This document shows, piece by piece, positions 16,068-25,393 of a stretch of DNA of 64,000 bases (position 1 is the first letter of the stretch; every line of letters begins with the position of its first letter). The position numbers and the translations under genes were made by a program. Below the pieces are notes generated by a model. The model had not been told where the DNA came from and searched no databases. It saw nothing but the letters and a program-made list of their open reading frames with translations. This stretch comes from an uncultured Naasia sp. (GTDB lineage Bacteria; Actinomycetota; Actinomycetes; Actinomycetales; Microbacteriaceae): positions 1 to 64,000 of the forward strand of contig CAJYYA010000006.1 in NCBI GenBank assembly GCA_913778905.1. Reading direction: 5' to 3'.

Positions 16068-17534
16068 TCACACGATGACGCGGTCGCGCTCCTGCTCGAC
16101 GACCTCCTCGCGGTCCGACAGCCGCCGCAATCCGGCGAGCGGCTGATTCATCCGGTGATTGCCGCGAAGATGCGGTTCGGCCCGGTCGAGGAACGCCCAG
16201 TACCCGGCCGTCACCGGACAGGCGTTCTCGCCGACGCGCACCTTCGGATCGAAGCGACAGGGCTTGCAGTAGTCGGTCATCTTGTTCACGTACGCGCCGC
16301 CGGCCGCGTACGGCTTCGTCGCGACGATGCCGCCGTCGGCGTGCTGCGACATGCCGACGACATTGGCCGGCATGACCCAGGGGGTGCCGTCGACGTAACT
16401 CGAGACGAACCAGTCGCTGAACTCCGACGGGTCGAATCCTCGCTGGAGCCCCCAGTTGCCCAGGATCATGAGTCGCTGGATGTGGTGGTTCCAGCCGTGT
16501 CGGCGGAGGTCGCCGAGCGTCTGCTTGAGGCAGTTCGCCTCGACTCCCGACGTGTCGAGTTCATGGAACTCCCGGGGTACCGGGCGCTTCGCGTCGAGGG
16601 CGTTGTGCGAGGTCTGATACTTCTCGCCGAGATGCCAGTAGAGGTGCCACATCCAGTCGCGCCAGCCGACGATCTGGCGGACGAACCCCTCGACGGCTTC
16701 GATGGGGGCATCGCCGGCCTCGTAGGCCGCGACGGCCCGGTCCACGATCCGTCGAGGATCGATCACGCCCATGTTCATGGGAACGCTCAGGAGCGAGTGA
16801 GCCATGGTCCAGTCGTTCGTGAGCGTTGCGTCCTCGTAGGTTCCGAAGTCGGGCAGGCGTACGTCGATGAAATCGTCGAGCGCCGCCTCCGCCTCCTCCG
16901 GGGTGACGGCGAAGCGCCGCGGTCCGTCGTCACCGACGAGCGTGACGAGCCCGTCCTTCTGCCACCTGTCGAGGTCGACGCGCACCTCCTCGTCGATCTC
17001 GTCCTCGGTGGGCCACCATGGGGCGGGGAGTCCGAGGTTCGTTGCACCCTTGGGCGGCGGGTTCCGGTTCTTCGCGTCGTAGTTCCAGCTGCCGCCGACG
17101 GGAGACTTCCCCTCCATGAGAATGTCCTCTCGCGCACGCACCCACCGGTAGAAATCCTCCATGAGGAGGCGTTTGCCTTCCTTCGGACCCACCCAGTCGG
17201 CGAAGTCCGCCTCGCTCGTGACGAAGCCGCGGCTCGGCAAGACGTGCGCCCCGTATGCGCGGACCGCCCTTCGGGCGCGGAAGGACGTCGGGTCGATGAC
17301 TTCGAGGTCGTCGCGGTCGGTCACCACCTCGCGATAGTCCTCGACCTGATGGAACTCGAGGCGCTTCCCTCCGGTTCTCGCGCGGTGTCGGATGGCCGAC
17401 AGGATGATGTGGGCCTTCGCCCGGTGCATGGGAACCCGCCCGAAGACCGACCTGGCCTCGATGAGCAGGATCTTCCCGCCGTCGTCGAACTGCGGTCCGA
17501 GTTGTCCCGCGAAGAGCCAGCGTGTGCGATCCAT
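16068..17534 (-). CDS. Iron-sulfur bacterial cryptochrome/photolyase (PhrB-like)
   Basis: 488 residues from ATG 17534. Matches the FeS-BCP/prokaryotic (6-4) photolyase family: N-terminal RWLFAGQLGPQF, central EDFYRWVRAREDILMEGKSP, and WNHHIQRLMILGNWGLQRGF. Four cysteines that would hold a [4Fe-4S] cluster are present: Cys335 (ANCLKQ), Cys423 and Cys426 (YCKPC), Cys439 (NACPVT), each exactly 15 positions before those of Agrobacterium PhrB (350, 438, 441, 454, from memory). It repairs UV (6-4) photoproducts using light. Monocistronic, with a probable leaderless promoter. Confidence 0.95.
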   Translation of the reverse strand: MDRTRWLFAGQLGPQFDDGGKILLIEARSVFGRVPMHRAKAHIILSAIRHRARTGGKRLEFHQVEDYREVVTDRDDLEVIDPTSFRARRAVRAYGAHVLPSRGFVTSEADFADWVGPKEGKRLLMEDFYRWVRAREDILMEGKSPVGGSWNYDAKNRNPPPKGATNLGLPAPWWPTEDEIDEEVRVDLDRWQKDGLVTLVGDDGPRRFAVTPEEAEAALDDFIDVRLPDFGTYEDATLTNDWTMAHSLLSVPMNMGVIDPRRIVDRAVAAYEAGDAPIEAVEGFVRQIVGWRDWMWHLYWHLGEKYQTSHNALDAKRPVPREFHELDTSGVEANCLKQTLGDLRRHGWNHHIQRLMILGNWGLQRGFDPSEFSDWFVSSYVDGTPWVMPANVVGMSQHADGGIVATKPYAAGGAYVNKMTDYCKPCRFDPKVRVGENACPVTAGYWAFLDRAEPHLRGNHRMNQPLAGLRRLSDREEVVEQERDRVIV

Positions 17535-17540
17535 GCCCGG

Positions 17541-17546
17541 ACGCTA
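17541..17546 (-). promoter_or_regulatory. Leaderless -10 box of the photolyase gene
   Basis: TAGCGT on the minus strand, 6 nt before ATG 17534. Confidence 0.55.
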
Positions 17547-17610
17547 GGGTACGCATCCGACAAAACCGCTGAGGACGACTCGGCCTCAGCTGCGCATCGG
17601 TCCCGCCTCG

Positions 17611-17616
17611 TAGGGT
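17611..17616 (+). promoter_or_regulatory. Leaderless -10 box of the CopC-type gene
   Basis: TAGGGT, 6-nt gap, GTG at 17623. No Shine-Dalgarno. Confidence 0.65.
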
Positions 17617-17622
17617 GGTCGG

Positions 17623-18279
17623 GTGACCACGACGCGCCCTCTTCGCACTTCCGTCGCCGCTCTCGCCATCGCGGGCCTCGCTGCCATCGGCGCTCTCGTG
17701 CCCGCGTTGTCGGCGTCGGCGCACGATCAGCTGGTGTCCACGTCGCCCGCCGACGGCAGCACCGTCACCGAGCTCTCGAACATCGAGCTCACCTACAGCG
17801 CGACGCTGTTGAGCATCGGCGAGGATCAGCGGTCCGCTGCCATCCAGGTGGTGCACGACGGTCGCTACTACGAGTCCGCCTGTCCGACGCTTCGCGACAA
17901 CACCGCGAGTGTGGCCGTCGCTCCCGGGTCGGCCGGTGACTACGAGGTGCGCTGGCAGGTCGTCTCCTCCGACGGTCACACCATCTCGGGCGAGTACTCG
18001 TTCGTCTACCAGCCGGGCTCCGGTGCCGCGGCGGCCGAGGGGGCGGACGCTCCCGCCTGCGGCGGCGAGGAGGCGGGCGCATCGGCCGATCAGCCTTCGG
18101 ACGACAGCATCCTCATCGGCGCGGCCGTCGGCATCGTCGGCTTGGCCGCGATCGCCATCGTCGTCGCGGTGTTCCTGGGCCGCCGCCGCGATCCGTTCGG
18201 CGCCGACTCCACGGCCGAGGACGGCCCCGACGACGCCCCGGGCGCCGCCCGCCCCCAAGACCTCGACCCTCGGACGTAG
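17623..18279 (+). CDS. CopC-domain copper resistance protein, membrane-anchored
   Basis: 218 residues from GTG 17623. A signal peptide ends at about Ala33, leaving His34 (AHDQLVSTSP) as the mature N-terminus; an N-terminal histidine is a Cu(II) ligand in CopC proteins. The CopC beta-barrel follows (ELTYSATLLS, YEVRWQVVSSDGHTISGEYS), then a Gly/Ala-rich linker and one membrane helix (about 164-190) with a short acidic cytoplasmic tail. Two cysteines (YESACPTL and APACGGEE) are unusual and may form a disulfide. No copD partner is adjacent. Confidence 0.88.
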   Translation: MTTTRPLRTSVAALAIAGLAAIGALVPALSASAHDQLVSTSPADGSTVTELSNIELTYSATLLSIGEDQRSAAIQVVHDGRYYESACPTLRDNTASVAVAPGSAGDYEVRWQVVSSDGHTISGEYSFVYQPGSGAAAAEGADAPACGGEEAGASADQPSDDSILIGAAVGIVGLAAIAIVVAVFLGRRRDPFGADSTAEDGPDDAPGAARPQDLDPRT

Positions 18280-18397
18280 CTCTCCGGCGCTCCGGACGTC
18301 GAGTAGCGAGGCGGATCGAAAGCGAACGCGGCCGCCCCTATCGGCCACCCCACCCCGCCGCTAGGCTGGCCGTCACAACCGAATAGGCCGCCACTCA
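18280..18397. other. Intergenic segment with degenerate family B copy and riboswitch promoter
   Basis: Contains GACGTCGAGTAGCG near 18296-18309, a single degenerate copy of the family B repeat, and TAGGCT at 18362-18367, a plausible -10 box about 35 nt before the glycine riboswitch. No gene seen. Confidence 0.5.
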
Positions 18398-18630
18398 TGT
18401 CGCGGGAGAGTCGCATTCAGAGCCCCGGCTCGGTGCGGCACCGAAGGAGCAAGCTCCCCGCCAATCTCTCAGGTCCCTGTACCGCGACGCGAGGCCACTC
18501 TGAAAAGTCGACGGACCGCAGCGCTCACCGCGCGAGTCCTCGCGCCCAAGGTGAAAGCCCGTCTCCGTCCGCGTTCTCGCGTCCGGCCCGGGCGAAGCTC
18601 TCAGGTTCCATGACAGAGGGGGAGTTCTCA
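18398..18630 (+). ncRNA. Tandem glycine riboswitch (two aptamers) upstream of gcvT
   Basis: Aptamer 1 (about 18398-18505) has GGGAGAG, GGCACCGAAGGAGCAA, CCGCCAATCTCTCAGG and a closing CACTCTG. Aptamer 2 (about 18530-18630) has GCCCAAGGTGAAAGCC, GGCGAAGCTCTCAGG, TTCCATGACAGAGG. The AATCTCTCAGG / AAGCTCTCAGG words are the hallmark of the gcvT motif. Two aptamers joined by a short linker bind glycine and switch on the glycine cleavage genes. The gcvT Shine-Dalgarno AGGAG lies just downstream. Confidence 0.95.
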
Positions 18631-18659
18631 TCGCCGTCTTCGCGCGCTCAGGAGCTCCC

Positions 18660-19904
18660 ATGACTTTTCGATCACCCGACCTCGCCGGTCTCGACGCCGC
18701 CGCCGCAGGCGTCGAGGGCCCTCGAATCAGTCCTCTCCACGACGCGCACGCCGCCGCAGGCGCCACGTTCACGGACTTCGCGGGCTGGCAGATGCCCGTC
18801 CGCTACACGAGCGACCTCGCCGAGCATCACGCCGTGCGCACCGCCGCCGGGCTCTTCGACCTCTCCCACATGGGTGAGATCTTCGTCGTCGGACCCGGCG
18901 CAGCCGATGCCCTCGACAACGCGGTGACGGGCCGGATGTCGGCGCTCGCCGTCGACCAGGCGAAGTACACGCTCATGCTCTTCCGCACCGGAGGAGTCCT
19001 CGACGACCTCATCGTCTACCGCACGGGCGAGGACCGCTTCCTGGTGGTCGCGAACGCCGGCAACCGGGCGGCCGTCGCCGATGTCCTGCGCGAGCGGGTC
19101 GAGGGCTTCGACGCGGTCGTCGAGGACGAGACGGACGACATCGCGCTCATCGCGATCCAGGGGCCGCGGTCCACCGAGATCGTCGAGGACGTCGAGTCGC
19201 TCACCGTCGAGGGAACGACGCTCGCGGATGCGCTCGCGGCGCTCCGCTACTACCGGGTGTTGCACGCCACGTTCGACGGACTCCCCGTGTTGATCGCCCG
19301 CACCGGGTACACGGGCGAGATCGGCTATGAGATCTTCGTCGCACCCGACAAGGTGCGTGCCCTCTGGGACTCCTTGCTCGAGACGGGCGCGGGGGCGGGG
19401 CTCGTGCCCGCCGGGCTCGCCGCGCGCGACACGCTCCGCCTCGAAGCGGGTATGCCGCTCTACGGTCACGAGCTCGGTCTCGATGTGCTGCCGCGTCAGG
19501 CGGGCCTCGGGCGGGCCGTCGTCACGGCGCTTCCCGATGGATCCGACCGCGCCTTCGCAGGCCGTGACGGAGTCGTCGCCGACACCCCGCCGGAACCCGA
19601 CTCGCTGCTCGCCGACCGCGTCCTCGTGGGCCTGGCGTCCGAGGGACGGCGCGCCGGTCGAGCCGGATACGCGGTCCTCGGTGCGACCGGCGAGCGCGTC
19701 GGCGTCGTCACGAGCGGCGCGCTGTCCCCGACGCTCGGACATCCGATCGCGATGGCCTACGTCGACGCCGAGGTCAGCCGAGTCGGCACCGAGCTGGCCA
19801 TCGACGTCCGCGGATCCGCGCTGCCCGCGACCGTCATAGCCCTGCCGTTCTACAAGAAGACTGCGCCGATCGCCGCTCCGGCCGGGCCCTCCGCGACGGC
19901 CTGA
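18660..19904 (+). CDS. gcvT: Glycine cleavage system T protein (aminomethyltransferase)
   Basis: 414 residues from ATG 18660, preceded by AGGAG. It transfers the aminomethyl carbon from the H protein to tetrahydrofolate, releasing ammonia. Family core begins near residue 23 with SPLHDAHAAAGATFTDFAGW, followed by LFDLSHMGEI, IALIAIQGPRS, ARTGYTGEIGYEIF and LRLEAGMPLYGHEL, all characteristic of GcvT. About 20 residues at the N-terminus precede the usual start. First gene of gcvTHP under the tandem glycine riboswitch. Confidence 0.97.
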   Translation: MTFRSPDLAGLDAAAAGVEGPRISPLHDAHAAAGATFTDFAGWQMPVRYTSDLAEHHAVRTAAGLFDLSHMGEIFVVGPGAADALDNAVTGRMSALAVDQAKYTLMLFRTGGVLDDLIVYRTGEDRFLVVANAGNRAAVADVLRERVEGFDAVVEDETDDIALIAIQGPRSTEIVEDVESLTVEGTTLADALAALRYYRVLHATFDGLPVLIARTGYTGEIGYEIFVAPDKVRALWDSLLETGAGAGLVPAGLAARDTLRLEAGMPLYGHELGLDVLPRQAGLGRAVVTALPDGSDRAFAGRDGVVADTPPEPDSLLADRVLVGLASEGRRAGRAGYAVLGATGERVGVVTSGALSPTLGHPIAMAYVDAEVSRVGTELAIDVRGSALPATVIALPFYKKTAPIAAPAGPSATA

Positions 19905-20015
19905 ATCACCCGACCCACCCAGGCTGCCCCGTTGACGACCGAGCGCAGCGGCCCCACCGGACGTCCCGACCCCTCACAGACCTCCCTTCGACCGCCACAC
20001 GCAGGAGATGAGCAC

Positions 20016-20384
20016 ATGACCAGCGAGAACGACCTCAAGTACACCGCCGAGCACGAGTGGCTCGACGCCGACGGATCCGTCGCGACCGTCGGCATCACCG
20101 CCTACGCCGCCAACCAGCTGGGCGACATCGTCTACGTCGACCTCCCCGCCGTGGGCGCCGCCGTCGAGGCGGGAACGACCATCGGCGAGATCGAGTCGAC
20201 CAAGTCGGTCGGCGACCTCTACGCCCCCGTCACCGGCACGGTGGTCGAGGTCAACGAGGCGGTCGCCTCCGCCCCCGAGACCGTGAATTCCGATCCGCTC
20301 GGGGACGGTTGGCTCGTCAAGATCGAATTCACCGAGCTGCCCGCCCTGCTCGGGTTCGACGAGTACAAGGCCCTGACCGCCTGA
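20016..20384 (+). CDS. gcvH: Glycine cleavage system H protein
   Basis: 122 residues from ATG 20016; AGGAG lies 8 nt upstream, which decides the start over longer alternatives. Lipoyl-domain carrier: the lipoylated lysine is Lys63 in [11 protein letters not shown], with the conserved YVDLPAVG and [10 protein letters not shown] segments. It shuttles the aminomethyl group among P, T and L proteins. The stop overlaps the gcvP start by one base, so translation is coupled. The L protein (lpd) is not in the window. Confidence 0.97.
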   Translation: MTSENDLKYTAEHEWLDADGSVATVGITAYAANQLGDIVYVDLPAVGAAVEAGTTIGEIESTKSVGDLYAPVTGTVVEVNEAVASAPETVNSDPLGDGWLVKIEFTELPALLGFDEYKALTA

Positions 20385-23335
20385 TGACCTCCCTGCTCCC
20401 CGCGCCCGGAACCGCGTTCCGTCAGGACTCCGCGCACGACGCGTTCTCGCGCCGCCACATCGGCACCGGGGCCGCCGATCAGGCCACCATGCTGAAGGCG
20501 GTCGGCTACGACTCCGTCGACGCCCTCCTCGCCGCGGCCGTCCCCGAGTCGATCACGGTCGACCCCGAGCTCGCCTCGGTCCTCCCCGCCGCCGCGACCG
20601 AGGTGCAGGCGCTCGCCGAACTGCGCGCCCTCGCCTCGAAGAACACCGTCCGGCGATCGATGATCGGTCTCGGCTACCACGGCACCGTCACGCCCTCCGT
20701 CATCACGCGGAACGTGCTCGAGAACCCGAGCTGGTACACGGCATACACGCCGTACCAACCCGAGATCTCGCAGGGGCGCCTCGAGGCCCTCATCAACTTC
20801 CAGACGATGATCGCGGACCTCACCGGAATGGCGACCGCCAACTCGTCGATGCTCGACGAGGGCACCGCGGTCGTCGAGGCCATGCTGCTCGCCCGTCGCG
20901 CCTCGAAGACCGCCGGGTCTCGCTTCCTCGTCGACGCCGATGCCCTCCCGCAGACCCTGTCGCTGCTCGCGCACCGCGCGGACGCCGTCGGCATCGAGCT
21001 CGTCGTCGCCGACCTCGCCGCGGGCCCGGCGCCCGAGGGCGACTTCTTCGGCGCGCTCGTGCAGTACCCGGGTGCCTCCGGACGGGTGTGGGATCCGCGG
21101 GGACTCATCTCCGACCTGCACGCGCGCGGCGCGACCGTCGTCGCGGCGGCCGATCTACTGGCGCTGACGCTGCTGGCCTCACCGGGCGAGCTCGGCGCGG
21201 ATGTCGCCGTGGGCACCAGCCAGCGCTTCGGCGTGCCCATGGGCTTCGGCGGTCCGCACGCCGGCTACCTCGCCGTCCGTGCCGGTCTCGAACGTCAGCT
21301 CCCGGGCCGCCTCGTTGGGGTGAGCGTCGACGCCGAGGGACAGCCCGCCTACCGCCTCAGCCTGCAGGCGCGCGAGCAGCACATCCGCCGCGAGAAGGCC
21401 ACGAGCAACATCTGCACCGCCCAGGTCCTGCTCGCCGTCATGGCCGGTATGTACGCGGTTTATCACGGCCCCGAGGGCCTGCGCCACATCGCGCGGAGCG
21501 TCCACAGCGCGGCCCGCGCATGCGCCGACGAGCTCACGAGCGCCGGCTTCGAGGTGCTCACCTCGGACTTCTTCGACACGTTCCTCGTGCGCGTCGAGGA
21601 TGCCGACGCCGCACTCGCGCGCGCCGCCGGACACGGCCTGCTGCTTCGCCGAGTCGACGCCACGACCATCGGCGTCTCCCTCGACGAGGTGACCGCGTCG
21701 GATCCGCTCATCGCCCAGGTGCTCAGCCACGCGTTGCGGCACGATCCGGCGATCGACGACGGCTCCGTCGGCCTGGCCGGGTACGGCTCCATGCCTCGTG
21801 AGATCGAGCCCGCCGCACTCCGCCGCACGTCGGACTTCCTCGCCCACCCCGTCTTCCGGACGCACCACTCCGAGACGTCGATGATGCGCTACCTCCACTA
21901 TCTGGCGTCGCTCGACTACGCGCTCGACCGCGGCATGATCCCGCTGGGCTCGTGCACCATGAAGCTCAACGCCGCCACCGAGATGGAGGCCGTCACCTGG
22001 CCCGAGTTCGCAGGGCTCCATCCGTTCGCGCCGGCGTCGGATGTGGCCGGATACCTCGAGCTCATCGGTCAGCTCGAGGGGTGGCTCGCGGATGTGACCG
22101 GCTACGACCGGGTCTCGCTGCAGCCGAATGCGGGCAGCCAGGGCGAGCTCGCCGGTCTCCTCGCGATCCGCGGCTACCACCATTCCCGCGGCGAGACCGC
22201 TCGGGACGTGTGCCTCATCCCGTCGAGCGCGCACGGCACGAATGCGGCGTCCGCCGTGCTCGCGGGCATGCGCGTCGTCGTGGTCGCCTGCGACAGCCTC
22301 GGTAACGTCGACCTCGATGACCTGCGCTCGAAGATCGAGGTGCACGCGGATGCGCTGGCCGCTCTGATGATCACCTACCCGTCGACGCACGGCGTCTACG
22401 AGCAGGAGGTGCGCTCGATCACCGACGCCGTCCACGAGGCCGGCGGACAGGTCTACGTCGACGGAGCGAACCTCAATGCGCTGCTCGGCTACGCGCGCTT
22501 CGGGGACTTCGGTGGCGACGTCTCGCACCTGAACCTGCACAAGACGTTCTGCATCCCGCACGGCGGTGGCGGGCCCGGGGTCGGACCGGTCGCGGCCAAG
22601 GCGCACCTCGCCCCGTTCCTGCCCGGGCACCCGTTCTCGCAGCGTGGGGCCGACGAATTCCAGGGCGGACCCGTGTCGGCGGCGCCCTTCGGATCCCCGT
22701 CAATCCTGCCGATCAGCTGGGCCTACGTCCGCATGATGGGCGCCGATGGCCTGCGCGAGGCGACCGGCGCGGCCGTGCTGGCGGCGAACTACATCGCCGC
22801 TCGCCTGCGCGACCACTATCCGGTCCTCTACACGGGCGACAACGGGCTCATCGCGCACGAGTGCATCCTCGACCTCCGAGGTCTCACGGCGGCGACCGGC
22901 GTGGCTGTCGAGGACGTGGCGAAGCGCCTCATCGACTACGGGTTCCACGCGCCGACGATGTCGTTCCCGGTTCCGGGCACCCTCATGGTGGAGCCGACGG
23001 AGAGCGAAGACCTGGTCGAGATCGACCGTTTCATCGACGCGATGATCGCGATCCGCGCCGAGATCGACCGGGTCGGTGCGGGGGAGTGGACGAAGGACGA
23101 GAACCCGCTGCGCGGCGCCCCGCACACGGCGGAATCCGTCTCCCGCTCCGAGTGGACGCACCCGTACACGCGCGAGGAGGCCGCCTACCCGGCTCAGCAC
23201 GCCGGCACGGTCGACGCGGCGACAGCTCGCGCCCGCCTCCGCGGCAAGTACTGGCCCCCGGTCCGCCGCATCGACCAGGCCTACGGCGACCGCAACCTGG
23301 TCTGCAGCTGCCCCCCACCCGACGCCTTCGCCTAA
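20384..23335 (+). CDS. gcvP: Glycine dehydrogenase (decarboxylating), P protein
   Basis: 983 residues from ATG 20384. Single-chain (fused P1-P2) PLP enzyme that decarboxylates glycine and loads the aminomethyl group on GcvH. N-terminal [20 protein letters not shown] and [20 protein letters not shown] (family motif); C-terminal half with PLP lysine Lys720 in [19 protein letters not shown] and [19 protein letters not shown]-like block. Last gene of the operon; a perfect 21-bp inverted repeat begins 5 bp after its stop. Confidence 0.97.
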   Translation: MTSLLPAPGTAFRQDSAHDAFSRRHIGTGAADQATMLKAVGYDSVDALLAAAVPESITVDPELASVLPAAATEVQALAELRALASKNTVRRSMIGLGYHGTVTPSVITRNVLENPSWYTAYTPYQPEISQGRLEALINFQTMIADLTGMATANSSMLDEGTAVVEAMLLARRASKTAGSRFLVDADALPQTLSLLAHRADAVGIELVVADLAAGPAPEGDFFGALVQYPGASGRVWDPRGLISDLHARGATVVAAADLLALTLLASPGELGADVAVGTSQRFGVPMGFGGPHAGYLAVRAGLERQLPGRLVGVSVDAEGQPAYRLSLQAREQHIRREKATSNICTAQVLLAVMAGMYAVYHGPEGLRHIARSVHSAARACADELTSAGFEVLTSDFFDTFLVRVEDADAALARAAGHGLLLRRVDATTIGVSLDEVTASDPLIAQVLSHALRHDPAIDDGSVGLAGYGSMPREIEPAALRRTSDFLAHPVFRTHHSETSMMRYLHYLASLDYALDRGMIPLGSCTMKLNAATEMEAVTWPEFAGLHPFAPASDVAGYLELIGQLEGWLADVTGYDRVSLQPNAGSQGELAGLLAIRGYHHSRGETARDVCLIPSSAHGTNAASAVLAGMRVVVVACDSLGNVDLDDLRSKIEVHADALAALMITYPSTHGVYEQEVRSITDAVHEAGGQVYVDGANLNALLGYARFGDFGGDVSHLNLHKTFCIPHGGGGPGVGPVAAKAHLAPFLPGHPFSQRGADEFQGGPVSAAPFGSPSILPISWAYVRMMGADGLREATGAAVLAANYIAARLRDHYPVLYTGDNGLIAHECILDLRGLTAATGVAVEDVAKRLIDYGFHAPTMSFPVPGTLMVEPTESEDLVEIDRFIDAMIAIRAEIDRVGAGEWTKDENPLRGAPHTAESVSRSEWTHPYTREEAAYPAQHAGTVDAATARARLRGKYWPPVRRIDQAYGDRNLVCSCPPPDAFA

Positions 23336-23339
23336 CCCC

Positions 23340-23425
23340 TTCCCAAATCACGGAGATTCTCGGTTCATCGGCCCCCGATCGCACTTAACGTGTGAATCGG
23401 ACCCAGAATCTCCGTGATTTGGGAA
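23340..23425. repeat. Palindromic element, left copy (86 bp, 21-bp perfect arms)
   Basis: Arms TTCCCAAATCACGGAGATTC (23340-23359, plus one more base) and their exact complement at 23405-23425 enclose a 44-bp centre. The centre, read on the minus strand, resembles the centre of the element at 24412-24494 (both share GGTCCGATTCACA and GATCGGGG), so the two elements are inverted copies of one unit. It lies between convergent gcvP and the DUF559 gene, where it can also act as a bidirectional terminator-like hairpin. Confidence 0.9.
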
Positions 23426-23451
23426 CAGGCAAGGTCTGGACGGGCCGGGAC

Positions 23452-24312
23452 TCAGGCGCGTAGGTGGTCACCACGGACGACGGCGGCGATGACAGCGGCT
23501 TCGACGAGGGGCCATTCGCGTGTCACCTGGTTGGCGAGGAACCGAAGCACTCGATATCCCAGAGTGCTGCACACCGCGTCTCGACGTCGATCACGTGCGT
23601 CGTCCCGATGGAACTGAGCACCGTCGAGCTCCACCACGAGGTGCTTCCCGATGACGACGTCGACGATGCCTACACCCGGCAGCATCACCTGTTGCTCGAC
23701 GACGAGTCCAAGCGCCCGGATGCGCGAGACGAAGATCGACTCGATGCCACTTCCAGAGGCGGTCGAGACAGAGGGGAGGGCTGCCCGGACCCGCGAGGGG
23801 AGGCTGGCGAGGACGCCATCCCACTCCGCTGGGGTGATGGCTCGGCGATTGAGAGCTGATTCGGCCACGACGTGCAGGAAGTCGGTCGGCATGCAGTGCG
23901 CGATCTGGCGGACTGCGGTCAGGGGACTCACCACCACTCTCGAGAACCCCGAGTCCGCTCCGGTCCAGTGAACGTGCACTTCGGTGCTGCTGAGACGACG
24001 TCGGTGATCGGTGGGCTCCCGCAACTGGCACGCGTCCGGATCGACCGACACGTGAAGAGCCCCGTCCCACTCCGGGACCCACAAGCCAAGATGTTGCGCC
24101 GCGCTCGCGCAGGCCAGCTGGCCACCGACGCGAGCTGCTTGCTGAGCATCCTGCTCGAGCCAGGGGTTGCAATACCAGCCCTGTCTCACCCGCAGGATCG
24201 CGCCGGAGGCCACGGCTGCCCGGATCGAGTACTTGTTCATCCCGACCGTGTGCAGCTCCCAGGTGGCTGCCACAGCCCCGCGCGACTCGATGAACCCCGC
24301 GAGATCGACCAT
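23452..24312 (-). CDS. DUF559 endonuclease-like protein with AbiEi-type N-terminal region
   Basis: 286 residues from ATG 24312. The N-terminus (AGFIESRGAVAATWELHTVG, NKYSIRAAVASGAILRVRQG) looks like the winged-helix of type IV antitoxin/AbiEi-like proteins. The C-terminal ~100 residues fit DUF559, a Vsr/PD-(D/E)XK-like fold: GIESIFVSRIRALGL, GVGIVDVVIGKHLVVELDGA (Asp and Glu of a possible metal site), then RDRRRDAVCSTLGYRVLRF. Proteins of this layout are common in actinobacteria and uncharacterised. The gene is bracketed by two inverted palindromic elements. Function unknown; nuclease activity is inference. Confidence 0.8.
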   Translation of the reverse strand: MVDLAGFIESRGAVAATWELHTVGMNKYSIRAAVASGAILRVRQGWYCNPWLEQDAQQAARVGGQLACASAAQHLGLWVPEWDGALHVSVDPDACQLREPTDHRRRLSSTEVHVHWTGADSGFSRVVVSPLTAVRQIAHCMPTDFLHVVAESALNRRAITPAEWDGVLASLPSRVRAALPSVSTASGSGIESIFVSRIRALGLVVEQQVMLPGVGIVDVVIGKHLVVELDGAQFHRDDARDRRRDAVCSTLGYRVLRFLANQVTREWPLVEAAVIAAVVRGDHLRA

Positions 24313-24411
24313 GGGCTGAAGGTGTCACCTTCCGAGCCTGAACCACTCGGATTGGCCGTCCTCTGTGGATGGTTTCGATTATCGGCGTGGTGTGGATGAC
24401 TCACCCGATTG

Positions 24412-24494
24412 CCCAAATCACGGAGATTCTCGGTCCGATTCACATGTTCATGCGGATCGGGGCGCCCCAGAACGAAGATCTCCGTGATTTGGGA
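24412..24494. repeat. Palindromic element, right copy (about 83 bp, 16-bp perfect arms)
   Basis: Left arm CCCAAATCACGGAGAT (24412-24427) and right arm ATCTCCGTGATTTGGG (24478-24493) pair perfectly. The arms match those of the element at 23340-23425, while the centre is in the opposite orientation. Together the two define a unit of about 1155 bp containing only the DUF559 gene. Confidence 0.88.
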
Positions 24495-24532
24495 AAGGGA
24501 AGGGTAAGGAAGGGAGGGGGGAGGGGCAGGGG

Positions 24533-25393
24533 TCAGGCGAAGACGCCCGGGAACCAGAGGAGGGCCAAGGGATAGCCGAGGAAGGCGATCATGTCGAAGA
24601 TCGTGTGGGCGATGACCAGGGGCATGATGCGGCCGTAGCGCTGGTAGAGCAGGCCGAAGACGACGCCCATGACGAAGTTGCCGACGAACGCGCCGTAGCC
24701 CTGATACAGGTGGTACGAGCCGCGGAGGGCCGCGCTGGTCAGGATGATGGCCCACGGCTTCCAGTTCAGCTCGCGGAGCCTGGTGAACAGGTAGCCCACC
24801 ACGATGACCTCCTCGACCACACCCGCATCGAGGGCGCGAGCGATGAGGATCAGCGGAGTCCACCAGTAGTCGGCGAGCCCGTTGGTCGAGATGCCCGCGT
24901 TCAGGCCCAGCAGTCGGGAGACGCCGAAGAAGACGAGCCCGGGTATCCCGATGGCCAAGATGAGGATTCCGACCCACTTGAGATCGCTGCGCCACCGCGC
25001 GAAGTCGAAACCCAGCCGTCGGAAGGCGGACCGGGTGGGCTCCCACAGCAGGAACAACACGAGCGCGACGGGGGCGAAGTCGAAGGCGACGGCCAGCACC
25101 TGATAGATCAGGTCGAAGACGGGTCGATCGCTCATCGAGGTGTTGAGCCGAGAGACCTGACCCGCGACCCCCTCCGGGGTCGTCGCCTTGTTGATGAGCG
25201 ACACGACCGAGTAGACCGCCGACGCTCCGAGCGATAACGACAGGACTATCGCGATCTCGGCTGTGATCCGTCCGCGACGCCACCTCGAACCGGCATCGGA
25301 GTCCAGGCCGAAGGGCGTCACCGCACTCGCCCTGGCCTCCGGACCAGAGCCCGAACCCGGATCGGCCGAGGGTGGCCGGGGGGCCGACGTCAC
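24533..25393 (-). CDS. CPBP-family intramembrane metalloprotease
   Basis: 286 residues from ATG 25393 (ATGA overlap with the upstream gene). About eight hydrophobic segments. CPBP/Abi motifs: motif 1 DAGVVEEVIVVGYLFTRL, motif 2 RGSYHLYQG, motif 3 HTIFDMIAF. In motif 1 the usual EExxxR has a Val in place of Arg, a variant I believe is common in actinobacterial members. The family includes CAAX prenyl-protease relatives and bacteriocin-immunity proteins; substrate unknown. The N-terminal 45 residues are polar, Pro/Ser rich and cytoplasmic. Confidence 0.88.
   Translation of the reverse strand: MTSAPRPPSADPGSGSGPEARASAVTPFGLDSDAGSRWRRGRITAEIAIVLSLSLGASAVYSVVSLINKATTPEGVAGQVSRLNTSMSDRPVFDLIYQVLAVAFDFAPVALVLFLLWEPTRSAFRRLGFDFARWRSDLKWVGILILAIGIPGLVFFGVSRLLGLNAGISTNGLADYWWTPLILIARALDAGVVEEVIVVGYLFTRLRELNWKPWAIILTSAALRGSYHLYQGYGAFVGNFVMGVVFGLLYQRYGRIMPLVIAHTIFDMIAFLGYPLALLWFPGVFA

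Noticed and set aside
20057-20383. Extension of gcvP upstream by 109 codons in the gcvH region
   Set aside because: The extension is Arg-rich and out of frame with GcvH, whose lipoyl motif is intact; GcvP starts normally at ATG 20384.
23340-24494. Insertion sequence with transposase
   Set aside because: No DDE, HUH or serine/tyrosine recombinase motif is in the single gene, and no clear target-site duplication could be seen; reported only as a possible cassette.
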